Shown here: piece by piece, positions 35,269 to 47,485 of the stretch | Layout: each line of letters starts with the position of its first letter | Position numbering within the stretch: the stretch's first letter is position 1 | Assembly (NCBI RefSeq): GCF_000003195.3 | Contig: NC_012878.2 | Location: 55,242,629 to 55,306,628, forward strand | Source: Sorghum bicolor | Taxonomy: Eukaryota > Streptophyta > Magnoliopsida > Poales > Poaceae | DNA length: 64,000 nt | Direction: 5' to 3' | The notes under the pieces: model-generated | The model's database searches: none | What the model was told of the DNA's origin: nothing | What the model saw: the letters and a program-made list of their open reading frames with translations, nothing else | Program-made: the position numbers and the translations under genes

Positions 35269-35990
35269 GCGGCGCTGGACGGGTCGCCGCTTGCGAGAGA
35301 GCGCTGCAATGCGACTGCAGGAACGCCGTTATTGTTCCTCGAGGGTCACTGAACTGTTTTTCTTTTCTCTGTTTCTTTCTACTTGTTCTGCGGGTGATTT
35401 TCTTCACGGGCGCATTTAGTCTGTGAGAATTTTACGAGGTGGCGTGAACTGTTACTTGTTCTGCTGTTGGTAGAGTACTAGAGGAACTTACCGTTGACCG
35501 TTCTGCACTGTTGCTGCTCGGCAAAAAAGAAACTGTTCTTTGGGTACTGTATGTAAATACGAAGCGCGGCAGTCCAGGGCTCCAGGCAGAAAATCATCGA
35601 CCGTTTCCTTCTTTTGTGCATGTCAATCTTTCAATCTTCTTTTGTAGGTGACCACTCACCAGTCACTAGGATAGCATGGATAGGCTTTACGCTCTGCTGC
35701 GCTCTAACAAGTTGGCAGCCTAGAGGCGAAGAGGAGGCCAACATTTACACACACACACACACAGTACGATGTGCTCCGTCATCCCAAACACATTCTCAAT
35801 CTTTCGGATTCATAATAATGAGAATTGATAATTGGAATTGTATGGAGTATCCTCTCCGCCGTAATAACCCAAAAAAAAAAAACGTAAAAGGGCCCTTTTA
35901 GTTTGGGACTAAGACAGAATTTCTTAGATTTAGTTATACCTATAAAAATAGTTTCAGTATTCATGTCTCTAAATTAATTTACTATAACTA
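35269..35990. other. OXS3-like 3' flank
   Basis: No further gene is seen. A short (AC)n tract lies at about 35748-35762 and a poly(A) run near 35870-35882. Confidence 0.6.
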
Positions 35991-36143
35991 CTCTTCATTC
36001 AAAATATAAGTCATTCAGTTTTTTTTTTGTAATGGAAGTCAGATATACATTACATATAAAACACATTATATTAAGGTGCATAGTAAAAGACATATATGTA
36101 TCTTGAAAAGGCTAGAACAGCTTACAATTTAGAATGAAGAGAG
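35991..36143. mobile_element. Degraded Stowaway-like MITE
   Basis: It starts CTCTTCATTCAAAATATAAG and ends TAGAATGAAGAGAG, with TA on both sides. Internal sequence resembles the common grass Stowaway type (GTCATTCAG, GAAGTCAGATATA). Confidence 0.65.
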
Positions 36144-36494
36144 TATATTTTATGGTTAATCTAATAACACGTATCCAGTATATAAATGGTAGTATTACTC
36201 ATTTACTTGTATATCTTGAGTTTTGAAAAATAAAAAACAAGAAGCACACTTTTTTAATGGAGAGCACATCTTTTTATTACAAGGAAAACACTGATATCAG
36301 ATATGCACACAGACCTCTCGCTCTCTCTACAACAATACACAGGTCTCCTGATAGCCAAATCTCTCTCGCCACCCACAGGCAACACCATACAGTTCGGTCT
36401 TCTGTCCCGGGGGAATTCCGCTGGCTGTGCAAACTCAGGTCGGTAATTACACTCTGCCGATGTACAACGAGCGAAAAACAGATGCGGAAACCGT

Positions 36495-36833
36495 AGCAGA
36501 TCCACCTAGCAGGTTCGAACCTCAGTCAAAAGGCCAGGTGGTGGCTCGCAGTTGCCGGTAAAGCTTCAAGGACTCAAGGAAGCAGGAGAGTTTCCTCATG
36601 ATGGACACCATAGCAGATCCACCTAGGCTCGAACCTCAGTCAAACGGCCAGGTTGTGGCTCCCAGTTGCCGGTAAGCTTCAAGGACCCAAGGAAACAGGA
36701 CAGTTTCCTCATGATGGAAACCATAGCAGATCCACCTAGCAGGCTCGAACCTCAGTCAAACGGCCAGGTGGTGGCTCGCAGTTGCCGGTAAGCTTCAAGG
36801 ACCCAAGGAAGCAGGAAAGTTTGCTCATGATGG
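36495..36833 (-). repeat. Triplicated 3' end of the phosphatase gene
   Basis: Three tandem copies of about 113-117 bp begin at 36495, 36612 and 36725 (AGCAGATCCACCTAG). The third copy, read on the minus strand, is the authentic coding end (SKLSCFLGSLKLTGNCEPPP, then GRLTEVRAC, stop). The middle copy still reads KLSCFLGSLKLTGNWEPQPG and then GRLTEVRA, stop. The first has a one-base insertion that breaks the frame. Copies 1 and 2 now lie in the 3' untranslated region or just beyond. Confidence 0.93.
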
Positions 36834-39800
36834 GCTTGCGGCGAACCACTACTTGCACTTCAACAACGTCCTTCCCGTCATCGGCGTAGGTCTCATAGCC
36901 CTCTAGATCTTCTTCGGTTACGAAGACTGCATCGCTACAGCCAGTGGGGCTTGTTGGTCTGGACAGCATACTTCGACAACGAGGTAAAATAAAATGCTCG
37001 CTGTCAAACTCAGTGGCGGCGTAGCCATCAACTTCAGGGTCTACAAAGGATGCTTCACTGGATTCTTCATCAGATGCTATTGAGTCTTCAGTCGAGCTCT
37101 GAATCGAAAGGCATCTGCTGCTCTGCGTGCTCAACAGTTCACTGGATTCCTCATAAGATAGTACTGAGCAGGTTGGGTTCGAGCTCTGTATGGAAAGGCA
37201 TCTCCCGTTGAGCTTGCTGAACATTTTAACAGCCTGCAGCAAGAAGTACCATATTTCAGCAGCGGGATCACAAAATTGGAGACCAACTGTCTGAGTTACG
37301 TTCACAGAATATATGTAGTCATCATGTAATAGAAAATTGCCAAGGAAGTCAGGTAGCATGCCTGCCACTGAGCTGGCGCTAAAAGCACTCTAGGCCTCAC
37401 AGACCTCGCATGATCCAAAGCTGCTTCTGGTGTCATATTTCTGTACTTGATCTGCATTAAATATGTTTGTTAAGTTTATATTAGAATGCACAGTTACGAG
37501 ACAGCTAAACCAGAAGCAAAACATTTTCTTACCAAAAAACACAAAACTATAGTGGTGCTTCGTCCCCTTCCAGCCTTACAGTGGACATAGGTGCTACCAC
37601 CTTGCACTTCATTACCTGGAAAAGAAAGCAATTGATACTTAGCCTTGGCCACCTGACTTCCACACAAACCACACAGAAGCAGGACATAACGACACTGTTT
37701 TACTACATATACTACTATAATTGTTACTAAGAGACTGTTTGGTTCTAGGCCATCATTTGCCAGGCCTCAGCGGCGGCAAGCTGTGGCGGCGAAATCGAGC
37801 GCCACACTCTGGCAGAAAATGAGTGAGCTGGTGCTGTGGCTGCCTAACCTGCGTATAGGAACCAAATGGTAGCCTCGTGAATGGTGGCGGGCCACAACTG
37901 TGGCAAGGCGACATGCCCTAAAGCCATGGAGCATTAGTCTTCTGGTACAATGTTTCAAACTGTCTACTGATCTGCCCTACCATACCGAACGAGGCAACGG
38001 CCAAAAAAGAAACTGACAGGCCGTTACTATTTCCTATTGTGAATAAGCACTGTGTTTTTAACATCTTGTTATTTGATCCAACCAAGTGCATTCGCTTCTA
38101 GGGATTATCACCAGATAATATCACTGGGGTAGCACTAATGTAAAAAAGAAATGCATAGTACAAATATTAAAAACTAATATCAGTGAGGCAATGGCAACAA
38201 TGGTTGGCAGAATTTATAAGCTATCTTTCCTGCCCCTTGACTGATTAAAGAACTACCACTTCTAACCATACCATACAGATTAGTTCACAGCACTGTCACA
38301 TCTGATATGCATCATCATAACTGACTCACTCTGTTCAAAATTACAGGCCACTTTAGGTTTGTCCTAAGTCAATTTTCTCTAACTTTGACCAAGTTTATAG
38401 AAAAACAAATTAATGTGTGCAACACCCAGTGAGTGAATTATCAAGAAATATTGAATGGTGGATTTAATGAAACGGCGTTGGTGAATTTTTCTACAAATTT
38501 AAGAGAAATTTGACATAGGAAACAGTCAAAGTGACCTATAAATTGGAAAGGAGGGAATACAACTTTATACGAGCAGTCATAATTAAATTGAAGAATGGCC
38601 CTTTGCATTCAAGTTGACAAAATGCCCAACGACAGCCAAAGATAATATTCAAGTAACACAGATGATGCATCAAACTGACGACTACCACTACTTCCCTGAT
38701 CTGAACTGGCACCTAAATTAGCACCATAAAGCTGAGATGGCATCACCAAGACAGGTTGCCTGATGATGGATTGGTGAAGCACATATAAAATTCTAAAAAC
38801 CCTAAGAAGCAAAAGGAAATGAAATCATGGTTCGTAACATACTTACAATGGATAAAATCCACTGCACGACAAATATGCTCCAGGGATGGGGCAAACAGGT
38901 AGTCTCTTGTGGGAATTTCGAGATGATTGATTCCATGAGCCTGAAAAATGGAATTATATAATTATTCAGATCATAAGTTGTAAAACCTGCCAAATATGGT
39001 ATGGTGCCATAACAATATCTTGCTTGATACCTCCCTAATCTCATGTGCACCAGTACCAACCTAACCAAGTGATTTGCTGATTGCGCAATTCATAAGGCAA
39101 CGAAATGATGTACATCATCAGAATGCATAGAAGAGGATAAAATGATTCTGCCTACTCCTACAATGACTTAAAAAACTAAGTGCCTCCTGAAGCGATCTAC
39201 AGCTTACCAACTTAAGTGTCATTAAGTTTACTATGTAGATACTTGTTACTGTTAGGTTAGAATCCTATAGTTCTCTTGGTCATGTAATAACATTATACGT
39301 TTAGAGAGAAATAAAAGTAATTCCAGCAGCTACAAGAGGTAAAGGGACATCTACCTGATATAGGGATGTTGGAACCAGAGTTTCATAGGGTTCATTGAGT
39401 GTAACAACTCCTCTTACTCCAAGTTGCTTCAGGCGCGGAACATCGCTAGAGAACGGAACAGCACCTAGCAAAACATACTGATGATAGAGGTGGTAAGAAT
39501 ATCAGGCTACAATATCTATTGCACATTAAGAAGGAATGACTTATCGTTATTCCATCACCAATTTTACTGACTTGACTAAATGGTACATTTACACCTCCAT
39601 AACAATAAGATTGCACGTACATTTGATGAAACTTAATCGGGCAGCAACTAAATTGCCGAACCACACAGCGCTAGCTGTCCCGAAAAGCATATCCCCAAAT
39701 CGCATCCCGAAACACAAACAACCAGGACATAAACATGGAAGAGAGGCAAAAGATCAGCACCTTGTCGACGCGATCCCACCAGCGGAACTCGCCGTCGAAC

Positions 39801-39991
39801 ATGTTGCGGAGCACGTTGTAGAGAAGCGTCGGATAGAACAGGACCCTCGCGCCGGCGCCGACGAGCGCGCGCTTCGCCCGCAGTCGCACAACCGCGACCA
39901 CCTCCCCGTCGCCGCCGCCACCCCACGATCCCTCCTGCTCCCGCTCGTCGTCCTCCACCTCCAGCCCATCCCGGAGCTCCCGAATCCTCAT
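36736..39991 (-). CDS. PTPMT-type dual-specificity / phosphatidylglycerophosphate phosphatase
   Basis: Homologue of plant PTPMT (DSP8-like) phosphatases, which dephosphorylate phosphatidylglycerophosphate (cardiolipin/PG synthesis) or phosphoinositides. Minus-strand exons 39991-39761, 39477-39355, 38940-38847, 37615-37533, 37451-37362 and 37233-36736 join in frame to 372 residues. Seen: VLFYPTLLYNVLRNMF, FRWWDRVD, LNEPYETLVPTSLYQ, the acid-loop Asp in IPTRDYLFAPS (about residue 131), and the active site HCKAGRGRS at 161-169 with catalytic Cys162 and Arg168. The C-terminal extension is Ser/Glu-rich with an internal repeat (RCLSIQSS twice) and DAVFVTEEDLEGYE. The fifth intron uses a GC donor (CAG/GCATGC). 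ATG 39991 is the first in frame. Family is clear; exact lipid substrate is not. Confidence 0.9.
37734..37869. mobile_element. Possible small MITE in phosphatase intron 3-4 region
   Basis: CTGTTTGGTTCTAG at the left and TATAGGAACCAAATGGTAG at the right form a short inverted repeat, typical of grass MITE ends. Weak support; no clear target duplication. Confidence 0.35.
38325..38556. mobile_element. Degraded Stowaway-like MITE in phosphatase intron 3
   Basis: Left end CTCACTCTGTTCAAAATTAC and right end AATTGGAAAGGAGGGA. The interior carries TAACTTTGACCAAGTTTATAG, a phrase found in many grass Stowaway elements. Lies wholly in an intron. Confidence 0.65.
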
Positions 39992-40356
39992 ACCCGCACG
40001 ACCGGATCGGAGCCCCAACCCGACCGGCAAACCCTAGGAGCCAACGCGCTCTGCGGCGTCTCCTCCAGCGCTCCTCGATTTCAGGGAGCGAGATGGAGAG
40101 AGGGGAGCGATTTGTGGATCGAGAGATGATTAATCTACTGGCTTCGAGACGCCAAAATGGGAAGGAAAGGGGGCGGCTGCGGCTCAGCGAACAACCCAGG
40201 TGGACGACGGCGACGGGAATACGTCATAGGTGGCGTATTAGGCTGCGAGTTTTGCGACAAATCTGCTTTCCCATCTGTTTACCTCTGATTAGCGGATGAG
40301 TAATGACTGAGTGTGCTTTTGCGAATCAGTCCTTGAATGGTTGCATAATTATCTAC
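39992..40356. other. Phosphatase 5' leader and promoter side
   Basis: Between the phosphatase ATG and the first upstream MITE. GC-moderate with no recognised gene. The leader probably lies within 39992-40110. Confidence 0.4.
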
Positions 40357-40584
40357 GCCTTGTTTAGTTCAAAAAAATTTCAAGATTTCTCATCACATCG
40401 AATCTTTGGCACGCATGCATGGAGCACTAAATATAAATAACAAATAACTAATTCAATAGTTATCTGTAATTTTCGAGACGAATCTTTTGAAACTAGTTAG
40501 TTCATGATTGGATAATAGTTACCAAATACAAACGAAATTGGTACATAGCCGAACCCAAAAAATTTCACGAACTAAACAAAGTCC
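40357..40584. mobile_element. Tourist-like MITE, GGCCTTGTTTAG family, degraded
   Basis: It begins GCCTTGTTTAGTTC and ends GAACTAAACAAAGTCC. The interior CATCGAATCTTTGGCACG and GAGACGAATCTTTTG is typical of the family. Confidence 0.8.
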
Positions 40585-40613
40585 AAGTCTAGGCTAAAGA
40601 ATTTTGTAACTAT

Positions 40614-40854
40614 GGCCTTGTTTAGTTCACCCTGAAAACCAAAAAGTTTTCAAGATTCCCCGTCACATCGAATCTTGTGGCACATGCATGAAACATTAAA
40701 TATAGACGAAAACAAAAACTAATTACAGTTTAGCTGTAAATCACGAGAAGAATCTTTTGATTCTAGTTAGTCCATGATTAGATAATATTTGTCACAAACA
40801 AACGAAAGTGCTTCAGTACCGAAAACTTTTCACTTTTCGGAACTAAACAAGGCC
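40614..40854. mobile_element. Tourist-like MITE, GGCCTTGTTTAG family, intact ends
   Basis: Perfect ends GGCCTTGTTTAGTTC and GAACTAAACAAGGCC, with TAT on both sides (40611-40613, 40855-40857) as the target duplication. It lies 29 bp from the previous family member. Confidence 0.93.
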
Positions 40855-41384
40855 TATGTATAGGTTCACACGTTGCAAAACAAAACAACAAAACACCCTT
40901 CCTCCTCCTTTTGAATTTCTATCACAAAAATGGAATGATGCTTGTTGTGGCGTATATTGAAATCAAGAGCACCACATGTAAAAAAATGGATTATGGCCAT
41001 GCTATATTATGATTCTACGTATGAACTCCAAATGCTCACAAACGTGAAGCCCCAAGAAAATAGTAGATGTGGTTTTCGACTGCGTTCGACTCAACTTTTT
41101 TGAAAATGTTTCTTCTAACAAAAAATAACATCAATCAAACAGGTGAATTTCATAACAGATTTTTTTTAGAAATACCTGCTTTCGCATATTATAGTTTTCA
41201 AAGCAACTTAAACCCTACTTTGACTTTTTAGCTTTGTGCTTTTCTAAATGAATGGATACAGAGATATGTTTACCATATATGTTCCGAGAAATATAATAAG
41301 ATATGATATGTTTCATAGTTATTTCAACCAAACAATTTATTACTGAGTTTCCACGGTGCATTAAAAAGAGGAAAACATGGTGGT
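40855..41384. other. Intergenic stretch, no gene recognised
   Basis: AT-rich; nothing distinctive. Confidence 0.6.
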
Positions 41385-42490
41385 AAGAGCATCTCCAACA
41401 ACTCCTCAAATGAACTTGCTATCTTTATAAATTTGGCAAAACCACAAAAATCTTTATCCAACAATTCCTCAAGTACACTTGCTATATTTTCCAACTTGCT
41501 ATTCAGGGGTCTCGCACGCGTATAAATCCGCGCGCGGCTTCGACTGCGAATCGCGATCCGCGGCGCCGTCTCCCCTGTCGTATTCTCTTTTGTCCGCGAA
41601 ATCCCTCTCCCTCGCCAATAAAACTGTCTCCCGCGTCGTGCAGTCTTCCTTCGACGTCTCGTCTCCTCTTCCCCTCGACGTCGTCTCCTCTGATCTCTCC
41701 CTCGCCGTCCCCGTCTTCTCTGGGCGCGAGGAAGGTGCCGGGACGTCCATCTCTCCCTCGCCGTCGTCTTCTCAGGTACGTTCTCGCCATCTGGCTGCTA
41801 GGTCTTGCTAGGGCGTCGGGCAGATCTCTGTCGTAATTCCTCGTCAGCCGTAGAGAGAGGGAGGAGGAAAGGGCAAACAGACAAGCAGGAGATGCGATAC
41901 CTGAGCAGATATGGAGTGATTGTTTATTTACTAGTAGCACTAAGCAGATGGAGTAATTAATTAGGCCCGAGTGGACAGCAACATCCGCTGATGTCCATCT
42001 CTCCCTCTGATCTGATAGGGCGTACAGCATGGCACAAGGGCTTGGTGACAATTTTCATAAAAAAACATAGGGATTGGTGGCGGATCAGAGGGCCTACGCG
42101 CCGTACCGGAGTAGCTTGACGAGGAGAGATGGCCGTGCCGCGCCAGAGTAGCTTGACGAGGAGCGACGTTGAAGATGCCTGGCCGGAGTACCGAACAGCG
42201 GCGGCGGCGGCCACGCACGCAACACGCAAGAGTCACGGCCACGCACGAAGGAGATATGACACACTCACGTACGAAAGGGGATACGGTAGACTCACGTACG
42301 AACGAGATACGGCGGACTCACGGCCCAATCTGAGTTGTGGAGAAAGATGGGCCAACTTTTTCAATTTTACCAAGTGAAAATAGCAACTTGTTGGAGATAT
42401 ATCTTTTTTTCACTTGCCAAACTAATTTGCAGCTTGCTATAACCCAAGATTTACCGAGTGAATTTTACCAAGTTGTTGGAGAGGAACCTT
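41385..42490. mobile_element. Putative Mutator-like (possibly gene-carrying) element
   Basis: The left end reads AAGAGCATCTCCAACAACTCC and the right end, read in reverse complement, AAGGTTCCTCTCCAACAACTT; the shared core is CTCCAACAACT. Subterminal AT-rich zones flank a GC-rich interior (41,510-42,330) with open frames on both strands but no recognised domain. This architecture resembles a Pack-MULE that carries a captured GC-rich fragment. No clear 9-bp target duplication is seen, so the call is tentative. Confidence 0.45.
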
Positions 42491-43481
42491 GACGCTCCTA
42501 TTATTACACATTGACTCTTCTCTCTAAACTAAAACCATTGCGGTGCCATGACACGCCACATTCCCTATAGAACCATAAACTTATTTTGTGCGTTCATGGT
42601 CCACTTTTTTCATTTGACGGAGTAGTATAGAAGCTAAACCATTTCTTCTCCTTTTGACTAGATCAGAACAACACGTAGGAGTTTGGTATGAATGGGGTTA
42701 ATTTCTTTAGTTTAATTTAGTCTTTGATAAGTTATTATATAAACATGACTAAGCTATGGTTAGCTTGTTGCCGAAAAGAAAAGACACCGTACCTTATACT
42801 GTATTATAAGAAAGTAAGATCATGACAGCTTCCAACAATTTAATAAAAGGCGTTTATAAGGTCCTATAGCTTGATGATCGTGCGATACGGCGGCCTGGAA
42901 AATGAGGCACAGAGAACGACACTAACCTCATGGAGGCTGCTGGAAATGCAAAATCGCGTAACGGGCCAGGCCAACAATGCATGGACATCTGATTTTTTTT
43001 CCCCCTTTTGTATAAGCCGACGTCACCTCGTGACCTCAATGGCAACCGGCCTAATCACCGAGCGCGGGGTCGCTTTCCGCGCGCAGCTTCCACAGATCGT
43101 ACCCAGACTCCAACCCCCGTCGCATCTTCGGTGCCGTGCGACGACGGACGTACAGCTGCACTCGAGCGGGCGGGGGCCTACGGGCTACCGGCTACGGCTA
43201 CGGCTTCGCCGCTCCGCACGGACCGCACCCACGCGTCGAGACAGCCTGTGGCTTTCAGAAACCGCGGCTCCGGGACCGCGCCCGCATGGGCGACCGCGGC
43301 GGCGTGGCGTCGTGTCGCCCCCGCTAGCCCGCTTCCCCTCCGGCTTCCGTCTCGCCGTCTCGGCCTCGCGGACGCGAGTTCGTGTGTAGGCCGCTCGACG
43401 CGTGCCCCAAAAAAGTAACTAATGTGGAAATGATTGTCAAAAAATGTGGAAATTTGATTTTCACTTTTGTTATCTTGTTTA
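42491..43481. other. Intergenic stretch with a GC-rich block, no gene recognised
   Basis: GC-rich at about 43,010-43,400, with overlapping frames of 60-172 codons on the plus strand. None has a recognisable family signature. Confidence 0.5.
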
Positions 43482-43722
43482 GGCCTTGTTTACTTCCACC
43501 CAAAATCCAAAATTTTTCAAGATTTTCCATCACGTCGAATCTTTATACGCATGCATGAAGTATTAAATATATACGAAAATAAAAACAAATTGCACAGTTT
43601 GATTGGAATTTACGAGATGAATCTTTTGAGTCTAGTTAGTCTATTGTTGGATAATAATTACCACAAACAAATGAAAGTGCTACAGTATCACGAAATTTTT
43701 CGCTTCACGAACTAAACACGGC
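43482..43722. mobile_element. Tourist-like MITE, GGCCTTGTTTAG family, degraded right end
   Basis: It starts GGCCTTGTTTACTTCC after TTA and ends CACGAACTAAACACGGC. The interior (CATCACGTCGAATCTTTATA, GAGATGAATCTTTTGAGTC) matches the family. Confidence 0.85.
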
Positions 43723-43858
43723 GTCCGTGTTATGAGTTGATGGAGTAGAAGGAAATATTGCAAAAATTGAGAGCTAAGGTCAGATTTCATATCCCCTATT
43801 TGTTTGTGGGGTTTTTAGTGAGAAATTATATGGCAAGTTATGATAAAGTAATTATATA

Positions 43859-44114
43859 CTCCCTCCATTCACAAAAGAATATAATTATGAGAACCGTGAC
43901 GGTCAAACTAGTCTAAGTTTGACAAGCTTATAGTAAATAATATTAATATTTATGTCTTTAAATACATTTATTATGAAAACATATTCTATAACTAATCTAA
44001 TAGTACTTATTTTGTATTATAAATATTAGTACCTTTTTATATAAATTTAGTCAAAGTTCAAATTAGTTGACTTCTTGAAATACGAGAATTGCATTTTTTC
44101 TTGGACGGATTGAG
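43859..44114. mobile_element. Stowaway-like MITE
   Basis: TA-flanked. The left end is CTCCCTCCATTCACAAAAGA and the right end TTGGACGGATTGAG. Internal phrases TCTAAGTTTGACAAGCTTATAG and AGTCAAAGTTCAAATTAG are typical. Confidence 0.85.
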
Positions 44115-46971
44115 TATTTATCTTTTATTAAGATCATAATTCTCATCCAATTACCATTCCTCTCGTAAGGGAATTGATTGATGGAAGTTAACCCTCTAGA
44201 CTCATGTTCCACTTCCCATCCAAACTATCACAGAACAAATACAAGATTTTTAAACTCCTACTTTCAAACTGTCATTCTCTCCTTTCAATTACTCCAACAA
44301 AACATGGCATACGCCTTACACATACATTCCATGAACCAATTTTGGGCAGGATTTGTTTCCTTGACTTTATGCATCATGCTTCATGAAACCAAAAGCAACT
44401 AACTAGTTGTATTTCTGTAAAAAAAAAACTAACTAGTGGTACATGTTATTAGGTTATTAGAACTGGCTAGTTGGTTTAAACCAACAAATCAGCTCGGTTT
44501 GTTTGGTTTTTAAGAAATTCGGTTTCCAAAATCAATAGTAGTAATTATTTATAGAATAAAAAATGACGAGTTGGTTTCTTCTGCTTGTTTTTTATTCCAC
44601 TGCACGTGCCTGTCCTACGGCCACGCCGTGCATCCCACACTGACTCGTTTGCTGCCCCGCCATTGCCGTGTAGAGAGCTGCAGAGTAGACTCGTCCGGGA
44701 GCCTGCAATGCCCCACCATGACTCTGCTCGCGTGAGGGTCCTGTTGTGCCGCCTCTTCGCCACATCGTGTCTGCGTGTCGGGCCCTTTGCTGCGTAGTGC
44801 ATGCGTGCCACTCTAACATGCATTCTCCCACACTAGGGTTAGGGATAAGGTTGGGTTTAGATGGTTTGGACTTGAGGAGATGAGTGGAGGAATGTTTGGG
44901 CCCTGACTGGGCTATTGGGCACTTGTGCTGCAGGCTAATGTTATGATCCATGCACAACTTCATTGTATAGGAGTTGATTTTCTCGGTTCTTTTGTTTAAT
45001 TGGACCCTAAAACCAAAGCTGAAGCCAAGACTGAACTTCTCAATTGTTAAAACCGAAACTGAAGAAAAAAAAGACACTTTAGAACAGAGGGCATTCTAGT
45101 GTTTGAAAAATTGTACCATAAATAAAGACGTTTTAGCTTTTGTCGCTCCTATAGCAGACTACGGTTTAGCTTCTGCAGCCCCTACAACACTTGTCATGGA
45201 TCAGCTCCTGTCGTCCACTACAAATAAAAGATAAAAGGAAACACATAGTGTGGGAGAAGAGGCTGATAATCTATGGCTGAAAGTACTGCTCGCTAATTTA
45301 TTATAAGAGAAAAATATTGTTGAATGACTGATAAATTCGATAGATAAGCTCAAGCGAACAGGCTCAGACGATGCTGCTCTCAAGACGCATGTTGCTACTG
45401 CTGCAGACGTCTCTTCGAGCTCAGATACAAGATTCTTATAGGGATGTAGGGAGTCATTTTTTCATCTATGTTGAGTTTTGTGATAACTTACAAAACATCT
45501 AATCCGGGGACAGAGGTAGTATGGTGTAAACTTGCCCAGCCCTATATGCTACAAACATGCTTCAAAATCGAGGATGGTGAAAATGGAACAATCAAATAGC
45601 CATGATTATCATTGCAACATTAAAAAACAAGTGTGCAAATTTCAAATAGTTGAAACTATGATGTTTTTTTAGAGAAAATTATGATACGGAGGAACCTTGG
45701 TCAACATACACTTACTTTTAAAAATGAATGATGGATTAAACCTCCCTCCTTTTTATAAAATAGACGATCTCTGGCATGCAATTTCCAGAGCAGACAAGAA
45801 GTCAAAAGTCAACTATTTGTGGGCCACTGCTATCCAATCAGCTACTAATCGCTAGTAATACAAAGCTATTAACGTCATGCTGGTCCCATGAAGAACTGGT
45901 TTGTGTACTACTATGTTTTAGCCGGGGGCATCGACGACCTACGCTATGGCTATGGGCAAGCTTTGAAAGTGGATAGGAGTGTGCTGATATGAATATGATG
46001 GGCATGCTGATGCAAATCAATGTGCTCATCAACTTTTCTTTCGTAATAACAAAAGTCCTGAGGGAATTGTTCGTCCATAATACATACGATCATTGCTTAT
46101 GCGACGAAGCATTCGATCATTCAGGTGCTGGCAGCAACGTCATCGTTGCTTCTTATCTTCCTCTCGTCATTGCCGCCACCAGGGTTTTCAATCTCGTGCA
46201 CAATCTAACAAAATCGATATACTTAACATTGATGGTTTAATTTACAACATTAAGAATCTTCTGCATCTGAATTCTCTCAGAGCAAATATAATAACAGGCT
46301 GACTAAATGCTAAGGTGAAGGAGAGAGAAGAAACGGACCATAAGCTTATAATCAACTTAGGTATAAAAACCAAAAAAATATATATGAAAGAGACAGGTGG
46401 GTTAAGTATTAATAGTGAAGAACTGAATACTGTATAAGTAGACTAAGAGAAAGCCGTAAAAAAGCTTACAGACTTTGGTTGTATTAGCCTTGCTCTTACA
46501 TGCATCATGCATGCTGGTATATTTTTTAGATAAAAAAATTTGTCTCTGCAACAGTTTTCCCTTCAACCGACCATTATTATAAAATTTCAGACTTTGATAA
46601 ATGAAGAGAAACTCCCAAAAAGCAACAAAGCACGAGAGATCATATGAAACTAGCAGCAAACTAAGCTCTAAGCCTGTAAGAAAGTCACTCGTGACTTGTC
46701 CATTCATTAGGCGAAAATCTCTATTAAGTCTCCATTGCATGGCATGCTCGCTTCAAAATTTGGTTAGTCGGTCTCTTTAAAGTATGAACCAGAATCTATG
46801 GCAATTTCAAGTGTCATAGGTCAGAAGGCAAATAAATGACTATAAAAGCATCTATCGTATGGTACACTAGGATTTAGATAAAAAAGAAAGGAAAAGAGAA
46901 GAGAGAAAAAAATTCACTCTTAATCTAGATTTTTTGAGTGCATATATAATTAAGTGCATAGCAAAAGTTAA
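44115..46971. other. Intergenic stretch, no gene recognised
   Basis: Mixed AT-rich DNA with a moderately GC-rich patch at 44,590-44,820. At about 45,283-45,366 the sequence CTCGCTAATTTATTATAAGA to AAGCTCAAGCGAACAGGCTC resembles one arm of the GTTCG-type MITE seen at 48,367. Frames of 60-160 codons show no recognisable domain. Confidence 0.5.
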
Positions 46972-47343
46972 AGCATCTCCAACAGTATTCAAAATTCACT
47001 CTCAATCTAGATTTTTTTTTATAAGATTGAGAAAACTGCTCTTCAACAACTCCCTATCTCAACTTCTATTCTTTCCGCACTTGAGAAAACATCAATCGGT
47101 CAATTTGAAGGTGGAAGCACATGGGAAAAAAAGAAGTAGGGCAGAGATCTCAATGTAAATTTGTCTTATATATTTTAGAAGCGAGCTTTTAGAAACTGCT
47201 AGAGGAACCCAGAAACATGCTCCCAACATTTTTTTAACTACTTAGAGAAGTGATTGATCTACCAATTATGGTTTTTGGCAACTTTTAATAAAATTTTCAG
47301 TAGAGGCCTGTTTCTTCAAAAAAAAAAACTATTGGAGATGCTC
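46972..47343. mobile_element. MITE-like element with AGCATCTCCAA ends
   Basis: Left end AGCATCTCCAACAG and right end CTATTGGAGATGCT form an inverted repeat of about 14 bp. The interior is AT-rich with no coding capacity. Ends related to those of the 41385-42490 element. Confidence 0.6.
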
Positions 47344-47485
47344 TAGCATATCTAGAGAAGTCAAAAACATCTTGTAATTTGAAAATAGAATGAGTAGCGG
47401 ATAAAAAAATGCTAATCTACCTAGAGCACGTAATAAGAGCATAAATAGCTATTTGGCTGCTTGCCTACACGAGTGAGGAACCACA

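Noticed and set aside
36736..37368. 210-codon frame read as a separate gene upstream of the phosphatase tail
   Set aside because: Its first 45 codons are intron 5 of the phosphatase; the rest is exon 6.
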